From NCBI RefSeq assembly GCF_014844055.1, contig NZ_CP062167.1, forward strand, positions 2,703,501 to 2,767,500: 64,000 nucleotides of DNA, in the 5' to 3' direction. Below the pieces are notes generated by a model. That model searched no databases and was not told the origin of the DNA. It saw only the letters and a program-made list of their open reading frames with translations. The stretch is from Aureimonas sp. OT7 (GTDB taxonomy: Bacteria; Pseudomonadota; Alphaproteobacteria; Rhizobiales; Rhizobiaceae). The position numbers and the translations under genes are program-made. Shown here piece after piece: positions 32,453 through 42,158 of the stretch (position 1 is its first letter; each line of letters opens with the position of its first letter).

Positions 32453-33657
32453 GCCTGATGCCGGTGGAGGAAGCCCTCTCCCGGCTTCTGCGCGGGGTGG
32501 ACCCCATTCCGGAAACGGAAACCGTCGCGCTGCGCGCCGCCGCGGGGCGCGTCCTTGCCGACGATATTACCGCCCTGCGGACGCAGCCGCCATTCGACGC
32601 TTCCGCAATGGACGGCTACGCCGTGCGGGCCGCCGATGCCTTCAAGGGCGCGGTCCTTCGGGTTATCGGCATTTCGGCCGCAGGCGCGGCATTTGCCGGC
32701 ACCGTCGAGCCCGGAGCCGCCGTGCGCATCTTCACCGGTGCGCCCCTGCCGGCGGGCGCGGACACGGTGCTGATCCAGGAAAACGCGACGCTCGAAGCGC
32801 CGGACGCGTTGCGTGTCGATGTCGCGGCGGAACCGGCCCGTCATATCAGAAAAGCCGGGCTCGACTTCGCGCAAGGGGCCGTGCTGCTGCGGGCGGGCCT
32901 GCATCTGCGTGCAGGCCACGTCGCGCTTGCCGCCAGCGCCGGCCACCCGCAACTTCCCGTCCGGCGTCGGCCGCGCGTTGCGATCCTGGCCACCGGCGAC
33001 GAACTGGTGATGCCGGGCGAAAGCACCGGCCCCGACCAGATCGTGGCCTCCAACGGGTTCGGCCTTGCCGCGATGGTGGAGGCCCATGGAGGCGAGGTGC
33101 TGGACCTCGGCATTGCCCCGGACGACCAGGCCGTGCTGGAGGCCCGGCTTGCGGAAGCAGAGGATGGCCGCGCGGATGTCGTCGTGACCATCGGCGGCGC
33201 CTCCGTCGGCGACCGGGACCTCGTCGCTCCTGCCCTTCGGGCGCGCGGCGTGGATCTGGATTTCTGGAAAGTCGCCATGCGCCCGGGAAAGCCGGTCATG
33301 GCCGGGCGCAAGGGCGCGCTGCGGGTTATCGGGCTGCCGGGCAACCCGGCATCCACGATGGTGGCCGCAACCCTGTTCCTGCGGCCCCTCGTCCGCTGTC
33401 TCGCGGGGCTCGGCGCCGATCCGGGTTTCCAGCACGGCGTCCTGTCGGCGGCCATGCCGCAGGGCGGCGAGCGTGCCGACTTCGTCCGCGCCCGGCTGCA
33501 CCACACGGCAGAGGGCCTGCCGCAGGTAGAAGCCTTGCCACGGCAGGACTCCTCCCTTCTTTCCATCTACGCCCTTGCGGATGCGCTGCTGTACCGCCCG
33601 CTCGCCGCCCCCGCCGCGCAGGCCGGCCAGGAATGCCTGTTCATTCCCCTCGATTGA
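32449..33657 (+). CDS. moeA: Molybdopterin molybdenumtransferase MoeA
   Basis: Inserts molybdenum into adenylylated molybdopterin. The 402 residues contain [28 protein letters not shown], the MoCF-binding ILATGDELV and [11 protein letters not shown], and [10 protein letters not shown] place the start at the TTG of 32449, giving [14 protein letters not shown], the usual family N-terminus. It overlaps the moaC stop (TTGA), and GGAAGGA lies 8 bases upstream. The first ATG (32458) has no site at a proper distance. Confidence 0.94.
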   Translation: MSLMPVEEALSRLLRGVDPIPETETVALRAAAGRVLADDITALRTQPPFDASAMDGYAVRAADAFKGAVLRVIGISAAGAAFAGTVEPGAAVRIFTGAPLPAGADTVLIQENATLEAPDALRVDVAAEPARHIRKAGLDFAQGAVLLRAGLHLRAGHVALAASAGHPQLPVRRRPRVAILATGDELVMPGESTGPDQIVASNGFGLAAMVEAHGGEVLDLGIAPDDQAVLEARLAEAEDGRADVVVTIGGASVGDRDLVAPALRARGVDLDFWKVAMRPGKPVMAGRKGALRVIGLPGNPASTMVAATLFLRPLVRCLAGLGADPGFQHGVLSAAMPQGGERADFVRARLHHTAEGLPQVEALPRQDSSLLSIYALADALLYRPLAAPAAQAGQECLFIPLD

Positions 33658-33676
33658 GGCGCCATGAAAGCTTGCA

Positions 33677-33691
33677 GAACACAACTGGAAC
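33677..33691. promoter_or_regulatory. LexA (SOS) box upstream of lexA
   Basis: GAAC-ACAACTG-GAAC, the exact reverse complement form of the alphaproteobacterial LexA direct repeat GTTC-N7-GTTC, 48 bases before the lexA start. This indicates autoregulation. Confidence 0.85.
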
Positions 33692-33701
33692 AGCTAGGTT
33701 T

Positions 33702-33716
33702 GTTCTGGTTTTGTTT
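33702..33716. promoter_or_regulatory. Second, imperfect LexA box
   Basis: GTTC-TGGTTTT-GTTT on the plus strand, one base from the GTTC-N7-GTTC consensus and in the opposite orientation to the first box, 10 bases downstream of it. The run of T bases also makes chance similarity possible. Confidence 0.45.
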
Positions 33717-33739
33717 TTGATCGATTCCGGGGGCGGCAC

Positions 33740-34468
33740 GTGCTAACGCGCAAACAGCATGATCTCTTGATGTTCATTCACGAGAGGCTGCAATCCGCCG
33801 GCGTCCCGCCTTCCTTCGACGAGATGAAGGACGCGCTCGACCTTCGGTCGAAATCCGGCATCCACCGCCTGATCACGGCCCTCGAGGAGCGTGGTTTCAT
33901 CCGCCGCCTGCCCAATCGGGCGCGGGCGCTGGAAGTCGTCAGGCTACCCGAGTCGATGGCACGCGGCGGCCGGGCCGCCGCGTCTGCCCCGGCCCCTTCC
34001 AACGTCGTTTCGCTTGCCGAGCAGTCTGCTGCATCGGGTCTCGCCGCGCGCCGCCGGGTTGCCCCCGCCGCAAACGATGCCGATGCCGGCATCAGCGTCC
34101 CCGTCATGGGCCGGATCGCGGCCGGCGTACCTATATCCGCAATCCAGAACAACACCCATAGCCTGACACTGCCACCGGACATGATCGGCCCCGGCGAACA
34201 TTATGCGCTGGAGGTTTCCGGCGATTCGATGGTGGAAGCCGGGATTCTGGATGGGGATACGGTCGTGATCCGCCGGGTGGATACGGCAACGCCGGGCGAT
34301 ATCGTGGTCGCGCTGGTGGATGACGAGGAGGCAACCCTCAAGCGGTTCCGCCGCAAGGGAACCGCCATCGCCCTGGAAGCAGCCAACCCCGCATACGAAA
34401 CCCGGATATTCAGTTCGGACCGTGTGCAGGTGCAGGGGCGGCTGGTGGGTCTGATACGGCGTTACTGA
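33740..34468 (+). CDS. lexA: SOS repressor LexA
   Basis: Repressor of DNA-damage genes, inactivated by RecA-stimulated self-cleavage. The 242 residues have the winged helix-turn-helix ([20 protein letters not shown]), a long linker, the Ala-Gly cleavage site in GRIAAGVPI (near residue 129), the catalytic serine in GDSMVEAG (near 162) and the catalytic lysine in ATLKRF (near 200). The start is GTG. It is preceded by an exact SOS box. Its last 59 bases overlap the 3' end of comEC on the other strand. Confidence 0.97.
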   Translation: MLTRKQHDLLMFIHERLQSAGVPPSFDEMKDALDLRSKSGIHRLITALEERGFIRRLPNRARALEVVRLPESMARGGRAAASAPAPSNVVSLAEQSAASGLAARRRVAPAANDADAGISVPVMGRIAAGVPISAIQNNTHSLTLPPDMIGPGEHYALEVSGDSMVEAGILDGDTVVIRRVDTATPGDIVVALVDDEEATLKRFRRKGTAIALEAANPAYETRIFSSDRVQVQGRLVGLIRRY

Positions 34469-36611
34469 CAGTATTTTCCGCCGTCCCGTCGGTTTGCGCT
34501 TCGCCACCCTTCTTCCAGTATTCCGGCCATGCCGCCAGTCTGTGCACGTTCCATTCCTGCGGATCGGCCGGGATGGACGGCGTCAGCACGAGCTTGCCCC
34601 CATCACCGCGGGATATTGCAAGGGAGCCGGTCCGGCGCAGGCTGCGCAAGGTGACCAGCGTTGCGCCGCCGTTCGGACACCGTCCACGGCGAAGCGCCCG
34701 CGCCACAATCACAAGGTCTGCCTGCGCGCAGAGCCTGTCCGTCTCCTCTATGGAGTCGGTCCACGCCAGCCGGATGCCGGATGCGGTGGCAAGCTGGCAG
34801 GCAGGCGGTTCGCATGGTATCGGCCCATCCGCGTCGGGCGGACCGTAGCGGCGTTCCCACTGGTCGGCGATGAACCGGCCTGGACGCTTGCCTAGATGGG
34901 CAAGCCCCCCGGGCGCAACCAGCGCGACCTTCATGCCATCCTCGAAGATCAGGATATCCGGCGGGGCTTGCCCACCCACGGCAAGGTAGCCGCCCACGAT
35001 AGCCGCCGGCAACGCCAGCCAACGCAGCGCGCTGGCCATGAAGCACGCAAGAAACAACGCAAGCGAGAGGGCTATCAGTGACGCTGCGGGCAAGGCCATG
35101 CCGCCCTGGTCGGGGAAGGTCTCGGCCAGAAAGCGCGTGACGACGAAGACCATGGACAGCCCCCATCCCATGACATGGAGGAATAGCGCGTCGAGGCCGA
35201 ACGGCATTGTGAGCGCCGAGGCAAGGGCCGCCGGCATGACCCAGAAGCTGAACAGGGGCATGGTCGCCACATTGGCGAGGATGCCGTACGGCGCCAGCCT
35301 TTGAAAATGATACAGGCCGTAAGGGGCGGTCGCGGCCCCGGCCACCGCCGATGCGATGCAGGCGACGGCAAGCCACGCAAAGGGGCGCAGGCGCCTCTCT
35401 TCGCCGTGTGGCGTCTGCCACCGCCGCGTCAGCACAGCGGCCAAGCCAACCAGTGCGGCGGTTGCGGCAAAGGACATCTGAAAACTGGCCGTCAGGGCCG
35501 CATGGGGCGCGATCGCCAGGACGGCGATGGCCGCAAGCGTGACATTGCGCAGCGTCAGCGCCGGCTTCTCTGCAAGGACGGCAGCCAGCATGATCGCGAT
35601 CATGATGTAGGAGCGCTCCGTCGCGACATTCGGTCCGGCGATCGCCATGTAGCTCGTCGTTGCCATCAGCGCCGCGACGGCACCCGCCTTGCGCGGCGGG
35701 ACCAGCAGGAGGTTCGGTGGCACGAGAACGAGCAGGCTGCGCACGGCCGCCATCACGAACCCGGCCACGAGCACCATGTGAAAGCCCGAAATGGACAGGA
35801 CATGCGACAGGCCGGTGATGCGGAAGATGGCGTCGATGTCGTCGGGTATGCCAGTGCGCTCGCCCGATATCAGCGCGGCGGCGACCGCCCCCTCCGCGCC
35901 CGGCAGGACCGCCCTGATTCTTTGGGACATGTCGACGCGAAGGCCGACGAGCCATTCGGCGAAACGCTCCGATAGCGACGATGGCGTTTCGCGAGGGACC
36001 GTGTCCGGCGGGCCCAGCGAGAAGCCGTAGGCTCCGACGCCGTCGAAGAAGGCGCCGAAGGCGAAATCGTATCCATCCGGGAAGGCCGGTCCGCTGGGCG
36101 GCCCCAGGCGCACCAGGCCGCGATAAATGCCGCCAATGGGGATAGGCTCGTGACGGCTGGAGACGGCGATGCGTATGCGTTGGGGCGGGCGCGACAGCAC
36201 CGGCCTTTCCGTTGCCGCCAAAACCACGACGTAGCGCATCTTCCCGTTTTCATCGGCTTCACGCATCGCAACGCGCCCCGTCACGTAGACGGTGGCGCTG
36301 CCCGACAGGATCGTGGTCGGCGTCCGGGCGAGTTCCAAGTGGCAGAGAAGCTGGCCGGAGGCAAATGTGCACACCAGCGCCAGCAATGCCCTCAGGGCGC
36401 CGCGCGTCAGCGGCGAAGCCCTGTTCGCGACATGCAGTGCCGCCAGGGCGGCAACGCAGATGCCCAGGCAGTATGGCGGCGAAATCCGCAGGTCGGCCGC
36501 ATAGAAGAACGCGATGGCGACGATGAGACCCGGTGGAACGAAGTGGATCGAGGTGCGTGCCGATGCCTCGCGCTCGAGTGCTGAACGCAGTCGACTCATT
36601 CTCCGTATCAT
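34410..36611 (-). CDS. comEC: ComEC/Rec2-family DNA-uptake membrane protein
   Basis: Polytopic inner-membrane protein proposed to carry single-stranded DNA into the cytoplasm. About 733 residues: an N-terminal DUF4131-type region with membrane helices, an OB-like segment, then the Competence domain with [18 protein letters not shown] and many helices. A C-terminal soluble region follows (from [10 protein letters not shown]). I do not see the metallo-beta-lactamase metal motif HxHxDH, so the nuclease-like domain of longer ComEC proteins is absent or degenerate, as in many Rhizobiales. The start is uncertain (36611 or 36599). No other competence genes are in the window. Convergent with lexA, overlapping by 59 bases. 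Confidence 0.88.
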   Translation of the reverse strand: MIRRMSRLRSALEREASARTSIHFVPPGLIVAIAFFYAADLRISPPYCLGICVAALAALHVANRASPLTRGALRALLALVCTFASGQLLCHLELARTPTTILSGSATVYVTGRVAMREADENGKMRYVVVLAATERPVLSRPPQRIRIAVSSRHEPIPIGGIYRGLVRLGPPSGPAFPDGYDFAFGAFFDGVGAYGFSLGPPDTVPRETPSSLSERFAEWLVGLRVDMSQRIRAVLPGAEGAVAAALISGERTGIPDDIDAIFRITGLSHVLSISGFHMVLVAGFVMAAVRSLLVLVPPNLLLVPPRKAGAVAALMATTSYMAIAGPNVATERSYIMIAIMLAAVLAEKPALTLRNVTLAAIAVLAIAPHAALTASFQMSFAATAALVGLAAVLTRRWQTPHGEERRLRPFAWLAVACIASAVAGAATAPYGLYHFQRLAPYGILANVATMPLFSFWVMPAALASALTMPFGLDALFLHVMGWGLSMVFVVTRFLAETFPDQGGMALPAASLIALSLALFLACFMASALRWLALPAAIVGGYLAVGGQAPPDILIFEDGMKVALVAPGGLAHLGKRPGRFIADQWERRYGPPDADGPIPCEPPACQLATASGIRLAWTDSIEETDRLCAQADLVIVARALRRGRCPNGGATLVTLRSLRRTGSLAISRGDGGKLVLTPSIPADPQEWNVHRLAAWPEYWKKGGEAQTDGTAENTVSNAVSDPPAAPAPAHGPN

Positions 36612-36771
36612 CCCCCCGCAACAGGCTGCTTGCCTGGCCCCTCTCCTATGATACACAGCGCCATGATCGGCACGGATTGCCGCGACCCGAATTGGCTGCC
36701 AAGCCTCGCGTTATCCAAAGCTTGCGCCGTTTGAGCGCGCAAACCGGCCGTCCAAGACAACTGGAGTTTTC

Positions 36772-38190
36772 ATGACCAAGACCGTGGTCACCCGCTTCGC
36801 GCCCTCGCCCACCGGATATCTTCATATCGGCGGAGCCCGGACAGCGCTGTTCAACTGGCTTTATGCCCGCCATCACGGCGGCAAGATGCTGCTGCGCATC
36901 GAGGATACGGATCGCGAACGCTCCACCGAAGCGGCGGTGACGGCCATCATCGACGGGTTGTCGTGGCTCGGTCTCGATGCCGATGAGCCGCCGATCTCGC
37001 AGTTCGAGCGCGTCGCGCGCCATCGCGAGGTGGCCGAGGAGATGGTCCGGCGCGGCAACGCCTATTTCTGCTATGCCACGCCCCAGGAGCTGGAAGAGAT
37101 GCGGGAGAAGGCGCGCGCCGAAAAGCGGCCGCCGCGCTATGATGGCCGCTGGCGCGACCGCGATCCGTCCGAAGCGCCCGCCGATGTGAAGCCCGTTATC
37201 CGGCTGCGCGCCCCGCTGGACGGCGAGACCCTGGTGCGCGACCAGGTGCAGGGCGACGTGCGCTTTCCCAACAAGGATCTGGACGACCTCGTGCTGCTGC
37301 GGTCCGACGGCACGCCGACCTATATGCTGGCCGTGGTGGTGGACGACCATGACATGGGCGTAACCCATATCATCCGGGGCGATGACCACCTCACCAACGC
37401 CGCACGGCAGACGTTGATCTTCCAGGCCATGGACTGGGACGTTCCGGTCATGGCCCATATCCCGCTGATCCACGGCGCGGATGGCGCCAAGCTTTCCAAG
37501 CGCCACGGCGCGTTGGGCGTCGAGGCCTATCGCGCGCTGGGATATCTGCCCGTCGGCTTGAAGAACTATCTCGTACGACTGGGTTGGAGCCACGGCGACG
37601 ACGAGATCATGTCGATCGAGGACATGATCCGCTGGTTCGACATAGCAGACGTCAACAAGGGCGCGGCGCGCTTCGATTTCGCCAAGCTCGAAGCCGTCAA
37701 CGGCTACTGGATGCGCCACAGCGACGACGCGGAACTGGCCCGCACCCTCATGGGGGAGCGCGATTATCTACCGAATGGCTCCATCCTCCGGCAGAAGGGC
37801 GACGTCGAGACGCTCGATCTTCTCACACGCGCCATGCCCGGCCTGAAGGAGCGCGCCAAGACGCTCGTCGAACTTGCGGACAGCGCAGCCTACCTGTTCG
37901 CCACCCGCCCTCTCCCGCTGGAGGAGAAGGCTGCCGAAACCTTGGGCAATGGGGGGCGCGAGATCGTCGCAGGCCTGCTGCCGGCCCTCTCCGCGGTATC
38001 GGAATGGACGGTCCCCAACCTGGAGGCTGTCGTGCGCGAACATGCCGAGAAGGAAGGGCTGAAGCTCGGCAAGGTTGCGCAGCCGTTGCGCGCTGCGCTG
38101 ACGGGCCGCACCACATCTCCGGGCGTCTTCGACGTTCTGGAAGTTCTAGGCCGCGAGGAATCCCTCGCGCGCCTGGCAGACCAGTCTTGA
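36772..38190 (+). CDS. gltX: Glutamyl-tRNA synthetase
   Basis: Charges tRNA-Glu (and in many alphaproteobacteria tRNA-Gln, later amidated). The class-I enzyme of 472 residues has [17 protein letters not shown] (HIGH motif, 16-21) and AKLSKRHG (KMSKS motif, near 241). The anticodon-binding domain ends with [23 protein letters not shown]. It is divergent from comEC with about 160 bases between, and gltA follows after 178 bases. Confidence 0.97.
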   Translation: MTKTVVTRFAPSPTGYLHIGGARTALFNWLYARHHGGKMLLRIEDTDRERSTEAAVTAIIDGLSWLGLDADEPPISQFERVARHREVAEEMVRRGNAYFCYATPQELEEMREKARAEKRPPRYDGRWRDRDPSEAPADVKPVIRLRAPLDGETLVRDQVQGDVRFPNKDLDDLVLLRSDGTPTYMLAVVVDDHDMGVTHIIRGDDHLTNAARQTLIFQAMDWDVPVMAHIPLIHGADGAKLSKRHGALGVEAYRALGYLPVGLKNYLVRLGWSHGDDEIMSIEDMIRWFDIADVNKGAARFDFAKLEAVNGYWMRHSDDAELARTLMGERDYLPNGSILRQKGDVETLDLLTRAMPGLKERAKTLVELADSAAYLFATRPLPLEEKAAETLGNGGREIVAGLLPALSAVSEWTVPNLEAVVREHAEKEGLKLGKVAQPLRAALTGRTTSPGVFDVLEVLGREESLARLADQS

Positions 38191-38261
38191 AGGGGGCTGT
38201 ACATCTTTTGATTGGCAGTGCGGCATAAATCGCTGCTTTGCAGAAAAAAGTAAGTGCCGAA

Positions 38262-38288
38262 AACTTGTTCGCGGGACGCGGACAAGTT
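38262..38288. promoter_or_regulatory. 12-bp inverted repeat between gltX and gltA
   Basis: AACTTGTTCGCG (38262-38273) and CGCGGACAAGTT (38277-38288) pair throughout (one G-T wobble) around a 3-base loop, 80 bases before gltA. No T-run follows, so it is not a typical intrinsic terminator; it could be an operator or a leader hairpin for gltA. Confidence 0.45.
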
Positions 38289-38368
38289 AGGCATGAGCTC
38301 CGAAATCGACCTATGCGCCGCCGGCCACCGCATCAGCGATCCGGCGGCTTTCGAAGAAGGGAACGCGC

Positions 38369-39658
38369 ATGAGTGAAGCCGCCAAGCTTTCGCTGGACGG
38401 AAAGGAAGCCAATTTCGGCGTCCGCCACGGCACCATCGGCCCCGATGTCGTGGACATCGGTTCTCTCTACAAGGAAACCGGCGCGTTCACCTACGATCCG
38501 GGCTTTACCTCCACCGCCTCCTGCGAGTCGAAGATCACGTTCATCGATGGCGATGAAGGCATCCTCCTGCACCGGGGCTACCCTATCGAGCAGCTGGCCG
38601 AGGAAGGCGACTTCCTCGAAGTCTGCTACCTGCTTCTCTACGGCGAATTGCCCACCGCCCAGGAAAAGGAAGACTTCACCTATCGCGTCACGCGCCACAC
38701 GATGGTGCATGAGCAGATGACGAAGTTCTTTTCCGGCTTCCGGCGCGACGCGCACCCGATGGCCGTGATGGTCGGCTCGGTAGGCGCGCTGTCGGCCTTC
38801 TATCACGACTCGACCGACATAACGGATCCGCATCAGCGCATGGTGGCGTCCATCCGCATGGTCGCCAAGATCCCCACCCTGGCGGCGATGGCCTACAAGT
38901 ACCATATCGGCCAGCCGTTCGTGTATCCGCGCAACGACCTGTCCTACGCCGAAAACTTCCTGCACATGTGCTTTGCCGTCCCGTGCGAGCCGTACAAGAT
39001 CAACCCGGTTCTCGCCCGCGCGATGGACCGCATCTTCATTCTCCACGCCGACCACGAGCAGAATGCATCCACCTCCACGGTGCGGCTGGCCGGTTCGTCC
39101 GGCGCAAATCCCTTCGCCTGCATTGCCGCCGGCGTCGCATGCCTGTGGGGTCCGGCGCATGGCGGCGCCAACGAGGCTGCGCTCAACATGCTGTCGGAGA
39201 TCGGTAGCAAGGATCGTATCCCCGAATTCGTTGCACGCGCCAAGGACAAGAACGATCCGTTCCGCCTGATGGGCTTCGGCCACCGCGTGTACAAGAACTA
39301 CGATCCGCGCGCCAAGATCATGCAGAAAACCTGCCATGAGGTGCTGGACGAGCTTGGCCTGAAGGACGATCCGCTTCTCGAAGTGGCGATGGAACTGGAG
39401 CACATCGCGCTGAACGACGAGTATTTCATCGAGAAGAAGCTCTACCCGAACGTCGATTTCTATTCGGGTATCACGCTCAAGGCCCTCGGCTTCCCGACCA
39501 CGATGTTCACCGTGCTGTTCGCCCTCGCGCGGACTGTCGGCTGGATCGCCCAGTGGAAGGAAATGATCGAAGACCCGCAGCAGCGCATCGGACGCCCGCG
39601 CCAGCTTTATACGGGCTCGCCGCAGCGCGACTATCTGGCGCTCGACAAGCGCAGCTGA
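38369..39658 (+). CDS. gltA: Citrate synthase (type II)
   Basis: First step of the citric acid cycle. The 429-residue protein is of the hexameric, NADH-sensitive bacterial type. It shows the N-terminal beta domain ([21 protein letters not shown]), [28 protein letters not shown], the catalytic histidines in [12 protein letters not shown] and [14 protein letters not shown], and the catalytic Asp in PNVDFYSG. An AAGGGA site precedes the ATG at 38369. A strong terminator follows 22 bases after the stop. Confidence 0.98.
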   Translation: MSEAAKLSLDGKEANFGVRHGTIGPDVVDIGSLYKETGAFTYDPGFTSTASCESKITFIDGDEGILLHRGYPIEQLAEEGDFLEVCYLLLYGELPTAQEKEDFTYRVTRHTMVHEQMTKFFSGFRRDAHPMAVMVGSVGALSAFYHDSTDITDPHQRMVASIRMVAKIPTLAAMAYKYHIGQPFVYPRNDLSYAENFLHMCFAVPCEPYKINPVLARAMDRIFILHADHEQNASTSTVRLAGSSGANPFACIAAGVACLWGPAHGGANEAALNMLSEIGSKDRIPEFVARAKDKNDPFRLMGFGHRVYKNYDPRAKIMQKTCHEVLDELGLKDDPLLEVAMELEHIALNDEYFIEKKLYPNVDFYSGITLKALGFPTTMFTVLFALARTVGWIAQWKEMIEDPQQRIGRPRQLYTGSPQRDYLALDKRS

Positions 39659-39680
39659 CACTTTTTCGCAGCCGAACCAA

Positions 39681-39714
39681 AAAAGGCGCGCTCCCGGCCC
39701 GGAGCGCGCCTTTT
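39681..39714 (+). terminator. Terminator after gltA
   Basis: AAAAGGCGCGCTCC (39681-39694), loop CGGCCC, GGAGCGCGCCTTTT (39701-39714): a 14-bp perfect stem with the A-tract and T-tract on its flanks, typical of a strong, potentially bidirectional intrinsic terminator. Confidence 0.92.
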
Positions 39715-39817
39715 GCATTTGGACGCCTGAAGGCCGCCGCCTAGGTCACATACCCGTAAACGGAAGTCCGTTGTGCGGTGGGTTCCGATTCACTGACCGC
39801 CTTTGCGGAGTTTAGCG

Positions 39818-41009
39818 ATGGCTCGTTTCGATCTGACGGATTTCGAGTGGTCTGCGATCGAGCCACTGCTGCCGACGAAGGTTCGCGGGGTGCCGCGCGC
39901 CGATGACCGCAAGGTTCTGAACGGCATCTTCCGGCGGCGCACCGGGGCGCCATGGGCCGACATTCCCGCCCGCTACGGCCGCACACAACCTGTGTCAACC
40001 GCTTCAACCGGTGGCGCAGAGCAGGCCACTGAGCGCGCATTCTTCAAGCCGTGTCAGCTACTTACGATGGCGACGTGCAGATGATCAGTAGTTCCTCGAT
40101 CCGCGTGCATCAGCACGCCGCCAACGGCCCAAAAAAAGACGAGCGATCCCGTTGCATGGGTCGCTCGCGCGGCGGCGTGACCACCAAGATCCATGCGCTG
40201 GTCGCTGCCGAGTGCCGGCCGATCCACCTCAAGCTGACCGAGCGCCAGGCACACGACGTGCGCTCGGCCGCCGATATGTTCGACACCGTCGAGGCCGGGC
40301 ACATCCTGCTCGCCGGCCGCGCCTATGACGGCGACGCCCTGCGTGCCGCGATGGCCGAGCGAGGCGCGTGGGCCAAGATCAGTCCGGCGCGACATCGTAG
40401 CCCGGTATCGATTCCATCTTGTCCAGCGTGCCGCCGGTATGCCCCAGCCCGCGCCCGGAGATCATCGGCACCACCGCCCCGCAGGCAGCGACGATGGGCG
40501 CAAGCATCAGCGAAACATTGTCGCCGACGCCGCCCGTCGAATGCTTGTCGACGATGGGCCGGTCGATGCCGCTCCAGTCGAGTACGTCACCGGAATCGCG
40601 CATGCTGGTCGCAAGGCCACGGTCTCGTCGCGGTCGAGGCCGTTGAAAAAGACCGCCATGGCGAATGCGGCGGCCTGCCCCTCGGTAACGCGTTCATCGG
40701 CGAAACCCGCGATGAAATCCCGGATGTCGCCGGCACCGAGCACGCCACCATCGCGCGGCGGATGGTTTCCTGCGGCAGTCCGCCATCAATACCCCTCCCG
40801 GCTTTCGACGGAGGGCTTCGCCTGCGCAACCGCGCCAGAACCTTCCCGTTCAGCGCATGGGTCTATCGCCAGCGCAGCGCGGTCGAGCGCTTCTTCAGCA
40901 AACTCAAGCACTTCAGGGCCATCGCCACCCGCTACGACAAGAGAGACGACAACTTCCTCGCCTCCGTCCAGCTCGCTTCAATACGAATCTGGCTGCGGAG
41001 TTATGAGTC
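39818..41009 (+). pseudogene. IS5-family transposase, disrupted
   Basis: N-terminal part MARFDLTDFEWSAIEPLLP...GVPRADDRKVLNGIF is typical of IS427-group transposases. Near 39985 the frame shifts (TTCVNRFNRWRRAGH continues in another frame, then meets TGA). The middle part resumes near 40040 (ATYDGDVQMI...RCMGRSRGGVTTKIHALV) up to GAWAKI at 40380. After the inserted deoA piece the end resumes near 40829 (FSAWVYRQRSAVERFFSKLKHFRAIATRYDK...SYES). The first catalytic Asp, expected in MIDSSSIRVHQ, is Ser here (MISSSSIRVHQ). The protein cannot be active. Confidence 0.85.
40382..40786 (-). pseudogene. Thymidine phosphorylase (deoA) 5' fragment inside the IS element
   Basis: On the minus strand the pieces [38 protein letters not shown], and [60 protein letters not shown] match the N-terminal 115 or so residues of DeoA. 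They lie in different frames, so at least two or three small indels have broken it. A GGGAGGGG ribosome-site-like sequence precedes the ATG at 40786, meaning the fragment includes the gene start. It stops abruptly where the transposase sequence resumes. No other part of deoA is in the window. Confidence 0.88.
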
Positions 41010-42158
41010 GATCACCTGGTGTTCGGCCTGCTGCAGGATGATGGCGGCGGCGGCTTCGCCGGGGCTCCGGTCCACGGTCATCAGACGGTGAATTTCGGCA
41101 AAGCCCTCCATCTGGGCGCGTCGCTCGGCCGTATCCTTCAGCAGGCGCTCCAGCCTGCGCGACAACAGTTGCGGGCGCACGAACTCGTGGAAATGCTCCG
41201 GCACGAGCGGATGGTCCACGATATAGTTGGGCAATACCGCCGTCCAACCCGTGATGAGACGGCGCAACTGGTAGGACAGCGGGTCCAGCCGGTAGGCGAT
41301 GACCATCGGCGTCCCGGCAAGGGCCAGCTCAAGCGCGACGGTGCCCGAGGCAGCCAGCGCCGCATCGGCCTGTGCGAATGCATGCCACTTCGCCTCTTCC
41401 CCCTCCACGACTTCGGGCTTGTCCGGCCATGCCGACAGCTTGTCCCGGATCAGGGAGGCCACGCGCGGCACGACAGGCAATACGCCGCGCAAGTCAGGCA
41501 TCCGTGTTTTCAGTTCCGTGAAGGTCGCGCCGAAATCGTCCATCAGGCGGTTCACCTCGCCGCGCCGGGATCCGGGGAGGATCAGAAGCGTCGGCGGTTC
41601 GCCGATCGGCTTTTCCACGCCTCCGTGCTCTTTCCAGATCGCGTTCAGATGCGGCTCGCTCATGATGGGGTGGCCGACATAGCTGGCCGGCGGGCCTCCG
41701 GCTGCGGCGATATAGGCCGGCTCGAAAGGGAACAGGCACACGGTGCGGTCCACCGCGGCGGCCAGCGCCTTGGCCCGCTCGGGCCGGTACGCCCAGATTG
41801 CCGGCGGCACGACGTTGACGATTTTCAGGTCGGGCCGCGCCTTCCGCAACCGCGCAGCGACGCGGTTGGTAAAGGTGAAACTGTCGATGGTGACGACGAT
41901 GTCCGGGCGCGCGTCGAGCAGGCCGTCGACGGTCTGAGACAGCCGCCGCATGAGCTGAGGCAGCCGCGCCACGATTGCACCCACGCCGATGATCGACAGT
42001 TCCTCGATGTCGAAGAAACTGCGCAGGCCTTCCGCCTGCATGGCCGGTCCGCCGAGTCCCACAGGCTCGATGGTTGCCCCGAGGCCGCGTAAGCCCCGAA
42101 TGATTTCCGCCCCGATCCTGTCGGCGGAGTGCTCGCCGACCACGAAACCGACCTTCAT
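41001..42158 (-). CDS. lpxB: Lipid-A-disaccharide synthase LpxB
   Basis: Glycosyltransferase (GT19) joining UDP-2,3-diacylglucosamine and lipid X to make the lipid A disaccharide. The 385 residues start MKVGFVVGEHSADRIGAEII and include FDIEELSIIGVGAIVARLP, PPAIWAYRPERAKAL and LILPGSRRGEVNRL. Its ATG overlaps the lpxI stop (ATGA). The extreme C-terminus (QVIDS) and the stop codon lie in sequence that also reads as the transposase C-terminus on the other strand, so the IS insertion seems to have replaced the original end. Confidence 0.95.
   Translation of the reverse strand: MKVGFVVGEHSADRIGAEIIRGLRGLGATIEPVGLGGPAMQAEGLRSFFDIEELSIIGVGAIVARLPQLMRRLSQTVDGLLDARPDIVVTIDSFTFTNRVAARLRKARPDLKIVNVVPPAIWAYRPERAKALAAAVDRTVCLFPFEPAYIAAAGGPPASYVGHPIMSEPHLNAIWKEHGGVEKPIGEPPTLLILPGSRRGEVNRLMDDFGATFTELKTRMPDLRGVLPVVPRVASLIRDKLSAWPDKPEVVEGEEAKWHAFAQADAALAASGTVALELALAGTPMVIAYRLDPLSYQLRRLITGWTAVLPNYIVDHPLVPEHFHEFVRPQLLSRRLERLLKDTAERRAQMEGFAEIHRLMTVDRSPGEAAAAIILQQAEHQVIDS

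Larger units (their letters stand above)
39741..41010 (+). mobile_element. Degenerate IS5-family element (IS427-like) carrying a deoA fragment
   Basis: Remnant of an IS5-type insertion sequence in the space between convergent gltA and lpxB. The transposase reading frame is recognizable from 39818 to about 41009. It is interrupted by a frameshift, a stop codon and a block of about 445 bases (roughly 40381-40828) derived from the 5' part of a thymidine phosphorylase gene. I could not find convincing terminal inverted repeats or a target duplication, so the outer limits are approximate. The right end abuts the lpxB stop. Confidence 0.82.

Noticed and set aside
39725..39800. Left terminal inverted repeat of the IS element
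   Set aside because: No matching sequence was found at the right end near 41000, so the element boundary could not be fixed.
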